From Ancylobacter mangrovi (GTDB taxonomy: Bacteria > Pseudomonadota > Alphaproteobacteria > Rhizobiales > Xanthobacteraceae), in assembly GCF_024752355.1 (NCBI RefSeq), contig NZ_JANTHZ010000008.1, positions 124,001 through 188,000 on the forward strand: 64,000 nt of DNA, written 5' to 3'. A program made the translations under genes and the position numbers. The notes below the pieces were generated by a model, which saw only the letters and a program-made list of their open reading frames with translations, was not told where the DNA came from and searched no databases. How positions within the stretch are numbered: the stretch's first letter is position 1; each line of letters opens with the position of its first letter. Below, one piece after another: positions 35,464-44,443 of this stretch.

Positions 35464-35738
35464 GGCGTTCTCCTCTGCTGAACAGGACAGGAGAGCACGG
35501 CGAAAATCGGCGCACAATTATTCCACGCGGCAACCTTGTGATAGCAAAAGTGCCAGCATCTGCATGCGAGCTCGCTGCATGCCGCTCCATGCCCCAGGGA
35601 GCCCCGCTGACGGGCGCCGGCGCGGGCCGGTAGGCTGGCCGCGGCCAGCCCGCGGCGGGCGCCGGCGTACTGCTGCCGCCCCGTCGCGTAGCTGACGTAC
35701 GGCCCGCCAGCCGCCAGCCGCCGCACTGAGCCTTTGCT

Positions 35739-36977
35739 CTACCGCGCATAAGCCCGGTCGAGCGCCTCGATGGCGGCGCTGCCGTCGCGCACGGCCTGGG
35801 TGTAATGGCCGAGGGTCACGGTCGGATTGGCATGCCCGGCGATCTGCGCCACCAGCCCGACCTCGATGCCTTCGGCCTGCAAGGTCGAGATGAAGGAGTG
35901 CCGGGCCGAGTGCGGCGTGACATAGGGCAGCTTCAGCGCCTTGAACGCCGGTGCCCAATAGCGCTTGCGGAAATTCTGGTAGAGCAGCGGCCCGCCGCCG
36001 CCGAGCCGGGGCTTCGGCCATTCCTGCAGCCGGCCGGGGCCGGGGAAGACGCGGTGCAGCTCCTTGCCGAGCCGAGGGCAGCGCAGCCGCCAGGCGAGCA
36101 GCATCTCCCGAAGGACAGCGCTCATCGGGATGGTGCGCGTTCCCGCCTCGGTCTTGGTCATTTCGGTGAGGCTGCCGTCGCGCTCTTGGATGCGCACGAT
36201 GCGGATGACGTTCCGCTCAAAGTCGACCTCTGACCAAAGCAGGCCGAGCTGCTCCGAGGGCCGGGTACCGGCGAGGAAGGCGAAGGCGTAGTAGAGGCCG
36301 TGCTCGGCATCCTCGCGCGCCGCGGCGATCAGCCTGCCGATATCCTGCGGCGTCAGGATGGCCTTCTTCGGCTTGTGCCGCGCCCGTGCAAGGCCGGTCG
36401 GCATCGAGGGCGCGCGAACCTTGAAGTCCTCCTCGGCGAGCGCCAGGATCGAGATCAGGTGGCTCTTTGCCCGGTTCGCAGTATAGGTGCCACACTGGTC
36501 GACGACGGTGCGATGCCATAACCGGATCGCCGCCGTGGTCAGGTCGGTTAGCTTTACATGGCCGAGCAGCTTGAGGAAGCGGGCGCCCTTCGGCGCGAGG
36601 CCGCTCTCGGTGTAGTCGGCGCGCTCCTGCCTCGTGCCGACCAGCAGCGGGCCGCGGATCGCGCCGTTCACCACGACGCGGTAGCCCTTCAAGGTCGACG
36701 GCTTCACCTTGCCGACCTTATCGGCAAGCCAGTGATCGATCGCCTCGGCGACCGTCGGCACCTTGGCCTCATCGATATAGGATCCCTCGGCGACCTTGAG
36801 CAGCAGCTGGCTGCGGTAGGCCTCGGCGTCCTTCTTGCGGTCGAAGGCCTTGCGGCGGCGCTTCCCGGTGTCGGGATCGCGGTATTCGCAATAGAACTGC
36901 GCATAGGCGGCAGTCTGGCCGCCCTTCAGCTTGCGGCGGCGGGTGGTGGAGGTGATCGACACCTTGAAGTCGTTCAT
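35739..36977 (-). CDS. tyrosine-type site-specific integrase
   Basis: 412 aa. The N-terminal arm-binding region has an AP2-like beta-sheet (AQFYCEYRDPDTGKRRRKAF), followed by a core-binding SAM-like domain (PTVAEAIDHWLADK) and a catalytic domain. Catalytic residues are visible: Arg in AGTRPSEQLGLLW, His-x-x-Arg in TPHSARHSF, His in IAGHANPTV and nucleophile Tyr in LGHYTQAV. Complete and probably functional. It is the first sign of an integrative element whose other genes (primase, AlpA-like) lie upstream on the same strand. Confidence 0.93.
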   Translation of the reverse strand: MNDFKVSITSTTRRRKLKGGQTAAYAQFYCEYRDPDTGKRRRKAFDRKKDAEAYRSQLLLKVAEGSYIDEAKVPTVAEAIDHWLADKVGKVKPSTLKGYRVVVNGAIRGPLLVGTRQERADYTESGLAPKGARFLKLLGHVKLTDLTTAAIRLWHRTVVDQCGTYTANRAKSHLISILALAEEDFKVRAPSMPTGLARARHKPKKAILTPQDIGRLIAAAREDAEHGLYYAFAFLAGTRPSEQLGLLWSEVDFERNVIRIVRIQERDGSLTEMTKTEAGTRTIPMSAVLREMLLAWRLRCPRLGKELHRVFPGPGRLQEWPKPRLGGGGPLLYQNFRKRYWAPAFKALKLPYVTPHSARHSFISTLQAEGIEVGLVAQIAGHANPTVTLGHYTQAVRDGSAAIEALDRAYAR

Positions 36978-37215
36978 GGGGATGGCTCGCTCCAGGCAAA
37001 AAAGCCGAAGGAAAACACAGCGGGTGTGACCCGCACAATTAATCGCGGCGGCGCCTCAGAGGGCCTCCAGGCGGTCGAGACGGTGACCTGCGCGGTAACC
37101 TCGGCCAGTGCGAATGGGGCGAAGCCGCGTCGTCGCGCGGCTCCGGTGGCCTCGGACTCCACGCTTCCCGAGGTGGAAATCGCGGACCGGCGAGGCGCGG
37201 GCATGAAGGACGGCC

Positions 37216-37320
37216 GGTACGGACGGACGCCCATACGGCACCCATAGGGGGCATGCGGCAGGGCGCGCGGCGCGCACATACCCCTCCCTCCCCTATAGTG
37301 TGTAGGTGTCCGTCCGTACC
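37216..37320. repeat. nested inverted repeats between integrase and primase
   Basis: The 354-bp gene-free stretch 36978-37331 carries a perfect 13-bp inverted repeat, GGTACGGACGGAC (37216-37228) and GTCCGTCCGTACC (37308-37320). Inside it are a second inverted pair (CATAGGGG and CCCCTATAG) and two direct CCCATA repeats 11 bp apart. This symmetry beside a primase-helicase gene suggests a replication origin or a control site for excision. Function is inferred. Confidence 0.55.
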
Positions 37321-37331
37321 GCGCCGCCGCC

Positions 37332-39926
37332 TCAGAGCGGCGAGTCGAACTTGGAGGGGATTGGCTCGTCCGGCAGGTAGTGCAGCGGAATGCCGAGAGC
37401 CCGCTTCTTGCCCAACAGCTGGAAGTGAACCGGATCCTTCGGGGTGAAGGCTCCCTCCAGCTTGCGCAGAGCGCGCTCCCAGGCCTTCTGCGCCCAGGTG
37501 CTGCCGCGGAACGCCTCCTCCATGCGAGGCGCGCCGTTGGCGATGTAGAGCGCCGCCTTCTCGCCTTCGGTGATCAGCCGCAGGCCGAAGCTGGCGACCA
37601 CCATCTCGGCGTCGCCGAGGTCGTTGGTGCGCCCCTTCTGGCCATTCCGAAGGCAAGCTAGCCAATGCCCGAGAGGATAGCCGTCGACGATATGCGAAAG
37701 GAGATGGTCGAAGCACTCCTGCGCGTCGTCGCGGTCGACCTCGAGGGCGTGGCGCTCGATCGCCGGTGCGTATTCGACGGCGAGCGCCTTCGCCTCGTCA
37801 TCGGTCGGCACCCGGCCATTGAGAGCGACGAAGCCCGCGCCGATCAGGATGCTCATATTCTGCCGATGCCGCCGGTCTCCCGTCAGGTGGAGATCAACGG
37901 CATCCGCCGCCGGCTGCACTAGATGCGCCAAAGCGATCATGTGCGAGCACCAGGCCGATCCTGTCGAGCGGAAATAGGCCTCGTCCTCGGCGATGCGCCG
38001 GGCGACATCCCGGTCGTTGTCGTGCATCAGCAGCTCGAACATCGAGATGCGGGATTGGTCAGCTGGCGACATGCCGCGCGGATTGATGGCGCTTAACAGA
38101 AAGGTGGTACGCAAACTGAAGCTCATCGCCTTACCCTCGGGCGTGCCCTTGAGCACCGGTACGTCGGCAGAAGAAGCACTGCGCGCCAGCCGGAGGACGT
38201 TCCGCAGCGTCGTGCCGTTCTGGTCACTCTCGAACTCATCGAGAAGGATCGGCCGGCTATCCGGTCCCAGGGTCTGGCGGATGCCTGCCTCCGTGCTCTG
38301 CCCATCGGCGGAGATGGCGAGCGGGCTGAGCACGATGGAAGCGACAGCGTGGATTGTGGTCTTGCCTGATCGGGCCGGCCCGTAGACGAAGCTATGAGGC
38401 CGCCAGGGGAGCGCACCGCAGACCGGCGCCATGGCGAACCAGCCGAACAGGAGCCCGGCATCCTGAGGGCTACGCCATTTGTACCGTCCGAGGTGATCCC
38501 TCAGGCGCTGAGCGTCGAAAGGCTCCTGGTCCTCGAGCGGAATGACCTCGAAGCAGAGGTAGAGGTATCGCGCGCTCACGACCGGCTTGCCGAGATTTAC
38601 GACGACCTCGCCGTTCTCGAGCCAGATGCCGCGACCGCGGATCCGGGAAAGCTCGAACGGTCCCGCCCGGCGACAGGCCTTTAGGAGCGCTTCGCCGGCT
38701 GCAGCATAGTTCGCCGATCCGGGCTTCTGTCCCGGGAACTGGCGTCGCCAGAACCCCGACTCCGCCAAGCCGATGAGGTACTGCTGCGACAGCAATTGCT
38801 GCGCAGAAGCTAGGATCACGATCTTCCGGACAGGGTCAAGCAGGGCGTAGTCGCCCTGCTTGGTATAGCCCAGCGGGATAGGACCGGCCGAGCCGGGATC
38901 GTAGCCGGTCCCCAGCTGCACCGGCGAGGTGATGGTCCCAAGGTGAGCGCAGCCGTCGCAGAAGCGCTCGTTGCCGAGCTCGGAGCAGACGGCGTCGCAT
39001 GTGCGCGGCCCTGCCTCCTCGAACGCCCGACGGAACTTTTTGTCCGCCTCGCGCGCGTCATAGCCGGCGTGCCGGGCGCTGTACTGGTGGAAGATGGCTT
39101 CGCCATCGTCACAGCGCGCGGTGATCGACGCCGCGGCGTACCAGTTGGGCTCGTCGCACGTCGCCGCGCCTTCGCCGGTACAATGGCGGTACCAGGGACA
39201 TTCTCGCTGTATGAGCGCATGGTCCGCCAGCTTGGCGGTGCGACTGCGCTCCGGTGCGACTTCCTCGTCCGGTAGACCCCGCTCCAGTTCGGCCAGCGTT
39301 AATCGGTTCTCGGGGGAGAATTCGATGACCTCCACCGGCTTCGGAGTGCCCGACTTGTGATTGAAGGTTGTTGGCACCCGAAAGACACGGGCGAGGTCGC
39401 TGACATTGTCGATCTCGTAGCCGGCTTGAGCGAAATGCTCGGCTAACTCCCGCGTGAATTGTCGAAGGATGGTCTGAATCCGCTTCCGATCGCTTAGATT
39501 GCGGATCACGAAGGGCTTGTCGAAGCCGAAGATGCAATGGAGGCCGTTCCCGCTATGTTGGACCAAGAGCGGCTGGGCCGTAAACGAACGCATCAGTTCA
39601 AGGGCTGTGTCGCGATCAGGCGGATATCGCTTGGAGCTGTCCTTCGCTTCGGCAAAATCGAGATCGACGAAGGCGCCGGGAACGACCATGGCGGTGTCGT
39701 TTGAGCCGCGTGCCGCCGGACTCAGATCGCCGGGCTGGCTGCTTAGCCCGAGATAGAGATCCTCGGCACGCTTGCGCTCTTCGACATCGCGAAGAAGCCG
39801 GGGGATATCCCCCGGCTTGTAGGAGCTGGTCTTTTTCGTCTGGCGGCTCCAGAGCTTGATCTCGCCTTCGAAATCCGCACCCCAGAGCGCCTTGACAAAG
39901 GCTGTCAGGCTGAACTCAGCGCTCAT
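37332..39926 (-). CDS. element-encoded AEP primase-helicase fusion
   Basis: 864 aa from ATG 39926; GGAGGG lies just before it, inside the codons of a slightly longer frame. N-terminal archaeo-eukaryotic primase-like domain: AFVDLDF (catalytic acids), SGNGLHCIFGF (sGxGxH motif), DLARVFRVPTTFNHK. The middle region has Cys clusters of zinc-finger type (CPWYRHC, CDAVCSE, CDGC). C-terminal AAA/superfamily 3-like ATPase: Walker A VYGPARSGKTT, Walker B RPILLDEFES. Such proteins initiate replication of plasmids, phages and integrative elements. It overlaps the AlpA-like gene by 11 bp. Confidence 0.82.
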   Translation of the reverse strand: MSAEFSLTAFVKALWGADFEGEIKLWSRQTKKTSSYKPGDIPRLLRDVEERKRAEDLYLGLSSQPGDLSPAARGSNDTAMVVPGAFVDLDFAEAKDSSKRYPPDRDTALELMRSFTAQPLLVQHSGNGLHCIFGFDKPFVIRNLSDRKRIQTILRQFTRELAEHFAQAGYEIDNVSDLARVFRVPTTFNHKSGTPKPVEVIEFSPENRLTLAELERGLPDEEVAPERSRTAKLADHALIQRECPWYRHCTGEGAATCDEPNWYAAASITARCDDGEAIFHQYSARHAGYDAREADKKFRRAFEEAGPRTCDAVCSELGNERFCDGCAHLGTITSPVQLGTGYDPGSAGPIPLGYTKQGDYALLDPVRKIVILASAQQLLSQQYLIGLAESGFWRRQFPGQKPGSANYAAAGEALLKACRRAGPFELSRIRGRGIWLENGEVVVNLGKPVVSARYLYLCFEVIPLEDQEPFDAQRLRDHLGRYKWRSPQDAGLLFGWFAMAPVCGALPWRPHSFVYGPARSGKTTIHAVASIVLSPLAISADGQSTEAGIRQTLGPDSRPILLDEFESDQNGTTLRNVLRLARSASSADVPVLKGTPEGKAMSFSLRTTFLLSAINPRGMSPADQSRISMFELLMHDNDRDVARRIAEDEAYFRSTGSAWCSHMIALAHLVQPAADAVDLHLTGDRRHRQNMSILIGAGFVALNGRVPTDDEAKALAVEYAPAIERHALEVDRDDAQECFDHLLSHIVDGYPLGHWLACLRNGQKGRTNDLGDAEMVVASFGLRLITEGEKAALYIANGAPRMEEAFRGSTWAQKAWERALRKLEGAFTPKDPVHFQLLGKKRALGIPLHYLPDEPIPSKFDSPL

Positions 39927-40116
39927 CGAGCCCTCCATGCCGGCAGGATTCGATGTAGGCGAGCACCTCGGACAGCTTGACGAGGCGACGCGAATTGTAC
40001 GGCGTGTACGTGGGAAAGCAGCTCCGCTTCGCGGCGCGCTGAAGCTGCCAATACCGAGCGCCTACGCGCTCGGCGGCTTCCTTCAGGGGCATGAGCTTCT
40101 CGGTTTGAGCTGTCAT
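39916..40116 (-). CDS. AlpA-like / excisionase-type HTH protein
   Basis: 66 aa from ATG 40116, overlapping the preceding stop by one base group (TCATCA on the plus strand). MPLKEAAERVGARYWQLQRA is a MerR-like/AlpA helix-turn-helix, and YNSRRLVKLSEVLAYIE forms the wing and following helix. Small proteins of this kind activate or direct excision by integrases. Its place in a run with the primase and integrase fits that role. Confidence 0.7.
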   Translation of the reverse strand: MTAQTEKLMPLKEAAERVGARYWQLQRAAKRSCFPTYTPYNSRRLVKLSEVLAYIESCRHGGLDER

Positions 40117-40565
40117 CAAACCGCCTCCGACGCCGCAGAGATCAGGCGCTTTTCCCAGGCCCCTCTTCCGAACGAGCGAACCAAAATCGCCCCGCGGACA
40201 CTCCACTCAATGTCGAGAACCTTTTCGCCTGCCCATATCTCGAGGCCATATTCCATGGCATCTCCAAATATTGTCGGGTTCTCAGCGATAAGGCTCACAA
40301 GTTTCGGGTGAGCCGCACTCAATTCAATGTCGATCTCGTGGCCACAAACGACTGCAAGATCGGCAGAAAATCGAAACCTGCACTGCGTGTCTATGACCGC
40401 GCTGTGCACGCCAGAGTAGCAGATGAGATCGACGGCTGCTTGGCGGACAGCCAACATCCTCTGATCTCGCGGTGTTCCTTGGAAGTCATTGCCGCAGTGG
40501 GCCATCGGCCCGCGCTGGGGCGGCTGGGGCAGTAGTATGGTCCGTGGGTCAAGGGTGTCGCTCAC
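40116..40565 (-). CDS. hypothetical protein of the integrative element
   Basis: 149 aa. No family recognised. The N-terminal 35 residues are proline-rich; the remainder (AVVCGHEIDIELSAAHPKLV, then GLEIWAGEKVLDIEWSV) alternates strands and helices. It overlaps the AlpA-like gene, so it belongs to the same transcript as the primase. Confidence 0.6.
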   Translation of the reverse strand: MSDTLDPRTILLPQPPQRGPMAHCGNDFQGTPRDQRMLAVRQAAVDLICYSGVHSAVIDTQCRFRFSADLAVVCGHEIDIELSAAHPKLVSLIAENPTIFGDAMEYGLEIWAGEKVLDIEWSVRGAILVRSFGRGAWEKRLISAASEAV

Positions 40566-40601
40566 GACGTTCTCCTGGTTTAGGGGAACGCCCTTTTATG
40601 C

Positions 40602-41414
40602 TCACCGTTTGCGTTGTACCCGCGCCCCCCCCGGGTCCGCGGGCGAGAAGCCCGCCCGGCTCAGCGGAGGTAGGACCGCTGGCGTGACGTAGGGGGACTT
40701 CGTCAATGTCTCAAGTTTCTTAATGCCCAGCTTATAATACTCATTTCGTAAATCGCCCTGCTCCTCGTCAAGCAATCGCCCATACCAATCGATTGGGTAA
40801 GGGCCCCAAGGCATCAATTTGCTGGAAATCACATCCTTACATATGTCGGCTAATTCCCGACCGGCCTCCTCGCGATCAAACACTGATAGAGATCGTGCAT
40901 TCGTTTTGATCCAGAACGCAAACCAATAGCGTTGAATTTCTGTGCTTCCTTGAGCGCCCACCAATTTATTCTCAACTAACCCGGATTCTGTCTCCGGCAA
41001 GCAAATAAGAAGCTCACGCTGTGCATATAAAATTTGCAATCTACTCCATGAAAGCAGAAATTCTTGCGAAACATGCCGGTCATCCAGCGCCGACTGAACT
41101 ACTGCAAAATGATCCACCCGCTCGATTTTAGATCGAAGGAATTTCGGCGGCAGCATGGACGGGCTTATCACTAGCCCCAACTCAAGCGCGAGGCCGACAG
41201 CCATGTCCCTGACGATTCCGTCTCCGAGTCGGGCGACATAGATCGCCGTCCCGAAGCTCCGCTCGCGCCATTCTTGCGCGTCGATCAGTCCGTACGTCAG
41301 CCGACTTAGCTTCAGCCGCTCGTACTCGTCCTCGCCGATCAGGCGCCATCCTTTAAGCTCGCTAGCGATCCTATCGAACTCAGATTGGATCCATGTCCAG
41401 TCGATCTCTGTCAT
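40602..41414 (-). CDS. hypothetical protein of the integrative element
   Basis: 270 aa, unrecognised. Mostly helical with many Trp and Tyr (MTEIDWTWIQSEFDRIASEL at the start, GPYPIDWYGRLLDEEQGDLR near the end). The C-terminus after about residue 245 (PLSRAGFSPADPGG) looks like out-of-family read-through. Base composition is lower in GC than the catabolic region, consistent with transferred DNA. Cargo gene of the element by position; function unknown. Confidence 0.6.
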   Translation of the reverse strand: MTEIDWTWIQSEFDRIASELKGWRLIGEDEYERLKLSRLTYGLIDAQEWRERSFGTAIYVARLGDGIVRDMAVGLALELGLVISPSMLPPKFLRSKIERVDHFAVVQSALDDRHVSQEFLLSWSRLQILYAQRELLICLPETESGLVENKLVGAQGSTEIQRYWFAFWIKTNARSLSVFDREEAGRELADICKDVISSKLMPWGPYPIDWYGRLLDEEQGDLRNEYYKLGIKKLETLTKSPYVTPAVLPPLSRAGFSPADPGGARVQRKR

Positions 41415-41723
41415 GCCTGACAGATAGATCGGCCGAGCGGCCGCATAAAGGCCTCACGGCTAATGCCGTTCCACGCTCCCGTGCCTACGTGGCTGCGCCG
41501 CTGCGGAAAAGCGCATAGCGGGGCACGGATAGGCACGGTGTGTTCGAGACGTAGGAAAGGGTCGGGCGCAGCTTCCGAACTCAGAAGTTCTGCCAGAAAC
41601 GTGCCGTTCAGTTGCTTGCGTAGAGTCCGGACATCGGCTCGAAGCCTAAGGGCTAGAACTGACCTGCCACTGAAGTTTCATCCAGCGGCGATTAGAGCCC
41701 CGGCCGTCTCTGTTACGCCCTGA
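41415..41723. other. gene-free stretch between element cargo and IS3 remnant
   Basis: About 309 bp with short GC-rich palindromic pieces (CCGTGCC...GGCACGG near 41480-41555) and no credible coding region on either strand. No attachment-site duplicate of the tRNA-Gly 3' end was seen here. Confidence 0.5.
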
Positions 41724-42441
41724 TGGCCTGCTGCCGGTTTTCGTGGACACGAAGATAAGATCGTGACCACGGACCTGGAGTGCAGAAATGGTGAGACGGA
41801 AGTTCAGCCGCGAGTTCAAGATCGAGGCGGTGAGGCTGGTGACGGAGCGCGGGGGGTCCGTGCCGCAGGCCTGCCGTAGCCTCGACCTGGTGGAGAGCGT
41901 CCTGCGACGCTGGATGAGAGAACTGTCGGATGCGCCGGGCTTGGCGTTTCCCGGCAACGGTCAGCAGCGCGCCGAGCTTGCCGAGATAGCCGCCCTGAAG
42001 AAGGAAGTAGCGTGATCGACCTCTTCTCCCGCAGGGTCGCCGGCTGGTCGATGAAGGCCGAACAGGATGCAACCCTCGTGATGGACGCGCTGATGATGGC
42101 GATCTGGCGCCGCGGCAAGGCCGACGCTCTCCTCCATCACTCGGACCAGGGGGCGCAATACAGTAGCGAGCAGTTCCAGCGCCTGGCTGCCGACCACGGC
42201 ATCGCCTGCTCGATGAGCCGGGCCGGCAATGGAGAGCTTCTTCTCGTCTCTCAAGACCGAGCGCACGGCCCGCAAGACCTACCGCACCCGCAACGCGGCA
42301 AGGGCCGCCGTCTTCGACTACATCGAACGGTTCTACAATCCGAAGCGCCGACACTCGACACTGGGATTTCGCGGCCCAATCGCCTTCGAGGAACGCGCTG
42401 TGCTACCCTAACCCGGTGTCCACGAAACCGGCAGCAGGCCA
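41724..42441 (+). mobile_element. IS3-family element, internally deleted
   Basis: Terminal inverted repeats of 26-27 bp (41724-41750 and 42416-42441), beginning TGGCCTGCTGCCGG, match apart from one extra T. Total length 718 bp is far below the 1.2-1.5 kb of intact IS3 elements, because the middle of the transposase is missing. It sits inside an IS5-family remnant that continues to 42632. No target duplication is evident. Confidence 0.85.
41788..42411 (+). pseudogene. IS3-family transposase, deleted and frameshifted
   Basis: 41788-42015 encodes an OrfA start (MVRRKFSREFKIEAVRLV, HTH) ending ALKKEVA. It is joined directly to the middle of an OrfB integrase core (IDLFSRRVAGWSM, ALLHHSDQGAQYSS). 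The N-terminal part of OrfB is deleted. Near 42225 the frame shifts: the true C-terminus (MESFFSSLKTERTARKTY, then RRHSTLGFRGPIAF) continues in another frame to 42411. Not functional. Confidence 0.85.
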
Positions 42442-42632
42442 GATGCCGCTGATCACGCGGCGGTCGTCAACGCGCGGCTTGCTGCGCGTATCCGTCGGCA
42501 GATGCTGTGCAATCAATCCGCGCGAATTGCGCATCCGTGAGCCAGAAACGATCCCGATTCATCCGCGCTTCCTCCCGGAAGCCGCGAATCACACCAGGCC
42601 AACGAAACCAACCAATTTATGGATCCGAGCCC
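42442..42632 (-). pseudogene. IS5-family transposase N-terminal remnant
   Basis: Minus-strand reading from ATG 42562 gives MNRDRFWLTDAQFARID; after a frameshift come LPTDTRSKPRVDDRRVISGI, both typical of the N-terminus of IS5-family (IS427/IS1031 group) transposases. The end of the element (GGATCCGAGCCC at 42621-42632) resembles that of the IS5 copy at 45325-45336. The rest was lost or displaced by the IS3 remnant on the left. Confidence 0.75.
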
Positions 42633-42893
42633 TAAGCCTAGCCACCATTCACGCATATGCGTACGGTTAGTAGGGTAAAGCATTCGATTCGGAGGACGAG
42701 GTTATCAAATTGAGAACCAATACGCGGGCAAACTGAACTGAGATGCAGCAAGAAAGGAGGCTCTGCTCGCCATGTCGGCGGTGTTATTGTGTTTTCTTCA
42801 GCGCCGGCGCCTTTATATTGTTCTTCGCGTCTGACGGAACGAAACATAAGCGCATGGTACGGAGAGGCTTGTTTAAGCCCATTAAGGATAGAT

Positions 42894-43988
42894 ATGTCCA
42901 GCACTTGTAATTTGAGTTCCGACACTCAAGCTGACGACGCTCCGATCGTGATCGATCTCTTGCTTGCGACCCGTCGACGCGAAATGACAGGGGTTGAAAG
43001 ATTTGGAATTCAGCTTGCGAAAGAACTAAATCGGCAGCATAGAAATGTGGTCACCGTGTTGAACGATGATTATATTTCGGATGCTGCGTTCCGCAGTATT
43101 AAGATGAAAGCCGGCTTCAGAAATTGGCTTATGTTGCCTTTTGCCTTGAAGCGAAATGGACTTTCCACTGCCAACGTCATTCTCCCCAGTTTCCCTGGAA
43201 GTCCATTATTCCGGTTTTCAGGAAATTCGACTTTTCGCGTCGTACACGATGCCTTTCCTTGGACGCGTCGTGGTATGGCCAGCTTGCAAAGTCAGATTAT
43301 GTTTGATTATGCGGAGAAGCTTTCTATATATAGACATGAAAAAGTTTTTTCTCCAACAATTACTGTTGCAGACGAATTAAATAATATTTTTCCGCGACTT
43401 AATACAATAGTATGCGGAAATGCTATAGGACTTGATATTGCCGGCGAGGTTGAGGAGCAGGTGCCCCTCCTCGGAAAATCCTATTGTTTAGCGGTTGGTA
43501 CAGTTGAGCCTCGAAAAAATTATCAAAGACTATTGAAGATAGTGCCAGAGTTGGCGATCCGCGGTTGGAAGCTTGTTATTGTCGGTCGCTCCGGATGGGG
43601 AGAGGACGTGGCCCAACTCGAAGATATATCATCCGATCCTAATGGTCCTGTGATTTGGTATAAAGATGGTGAGGATAAGCAACTTCGTTGGTTATATTAT
43701 CACGCTAGCTGCTTTATATCGTTGTCTCTTGCGGAGGGGTTTAACATGCCGCTGGCCGAAGCTGCTGCGGCAGGATTGCCGACGGTTTGCAGTGACATTG
43801 CGATACATAGATCGGTTGCTCCCGACTGGGCGTATATCGCGTCCGATGAGGCGGGGCCGGTTGAGATCGTCAATGCGATTTCGTCTCAAAGCATGAGGGG
43901 ACGCCATGATGGAACTAAGTATATAAAACAATATTCGTGGAGTTCCGTTTCTAGGCGTATGTTAGAGAGCATTATTCACCCAAGATAG
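42894..43988 (+). CDS. glycosyltransferase family 4 (polysaccharide island)
   Basis: 364 aa from ATG 42894 with AAGGATAG upstream. GT-B fold: donor half with CLAVGTVEPRKNYQRLLKIV, KLVIVGRSGWGED and the E-x7-E motif LAEGFNMPLAEAAAAGLP. It transfers a sugar, probably mannose-like, to a growing exopolysaccharide or lipid carrier. The gene is AT-rich compared with 1-33 kb, with rare-codon-like usage, indicating foreign origin. It is isolated on the plus strand between insertion-sequence remnants, while the other sugar genes of the island lie on the minus strand. Confidence 0.9.
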   Translation: MSSTCNLSSDTQADDAPIVIDLLLATRRREMTGVERFGIQLAKELNRQHRNVVTVLNDDYISDAAFRSIKMKAGFRNWLMLPFALKRNGLSTANVILPSFPGSPLFRFSGNSTFRVVHDAFPWTRRGMASLQSQIMFDYAEKLSIYRHEKVFSPTITVADELNNIFPRLNTIVCGNAIGLDIAGEVEEQVPLLGKSYCLAVGTVEPRKNYQRLLKIVPELAIRGWKLVIVGRSGWGEDVAQLEDISSDPNGPVIWYKDGEDKQLRWLYYHASCFISLSLAEGFNMPLAEAAAAGLPTVCSDIAIHRSVAPDWAYIASDEAGPVEIVNAISSQSMRGRHDGTKYIKQYSWSSVSRRMLESIIHPR

Positions 43989-44076
43989 TTTTGTTTAGGC
44001 GACGGCATATAATAATGTTTATATTCGAGCATATATTTCAATTTATCATGGAATCTGATGCGACGAAGGCGTGAGT

Positions 44077-44420
44077 GCTACAATATTTCTGGTGCCTTCG
44101 TTCTACTTTTTTTGGATAGCGCTTGTGATGAGCGAGGCAGGAGGGGAACGCGCTTGACGCGTTCGATGAAGCCGTCGAACTGCATCGACATCAGGTGGCG
44201 AATTTCCTCCGCCCACACATCGGCGATCGAGCCGGTTTGCGCCCCGTGCACGATCTGTATCCACAGCTCCTGGTACTTGATCTCCCCAGCGGAAAGACGT
44301 TCGGCATCGGTTGCCAGAGCCGATGATTGGCATCCTGGATGTTTTTCGCAATCTGCCCCTTCTTCCAACCGCAGGCCGGCTTGCACAACTCTGCCTTGGA
44401 CAGGAAGTGGCTCACCATGG
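44077..44420 (-). pseudogene. IS21 IstA transposase, C-terminal fragment
   Basis: The minus strand, in three frames, carries recognisable IstA pieces: KPACGWKKGQIAKNIQDANH then RLWQPMPN; ELWIQIVHGAQTGSIADVWA; and MSMQFDGFIERVKRV. These correspond to the region after the DDE core in IS21 IstA. Frameshifts separate them. The matching N-terminal part is at 45350-45943, on the other side of an IS5-family element, so one istA was split by that insertion. Confidence 0.75.
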
Positions 44421-44443
44421 CCGAGAAGAGGATATTGACCTAG

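Noticed and set aside
37039-37277. Short minus-strand open frames between integrase and primase
   Set aside because: Overlap the inverted-repeat region, have no ribosome site or family resemblance, and arise from GC-rich composition.
35739-41414. Prophage
   Set aside because: Only integrase, AlpA-like and primase genes are present; no capsid, tail, terminase or lysis genes were seen.
33029-41723. tRNA-Gly as the attachment site of the integrase element
   Set aside because: I looked for a second copy of the tRNA 3' end through to 41.7 kb and beyond the element and saw none; the integrase is also 2.6 kb from the tRNA with host-like genes between. Left open, not claimed.
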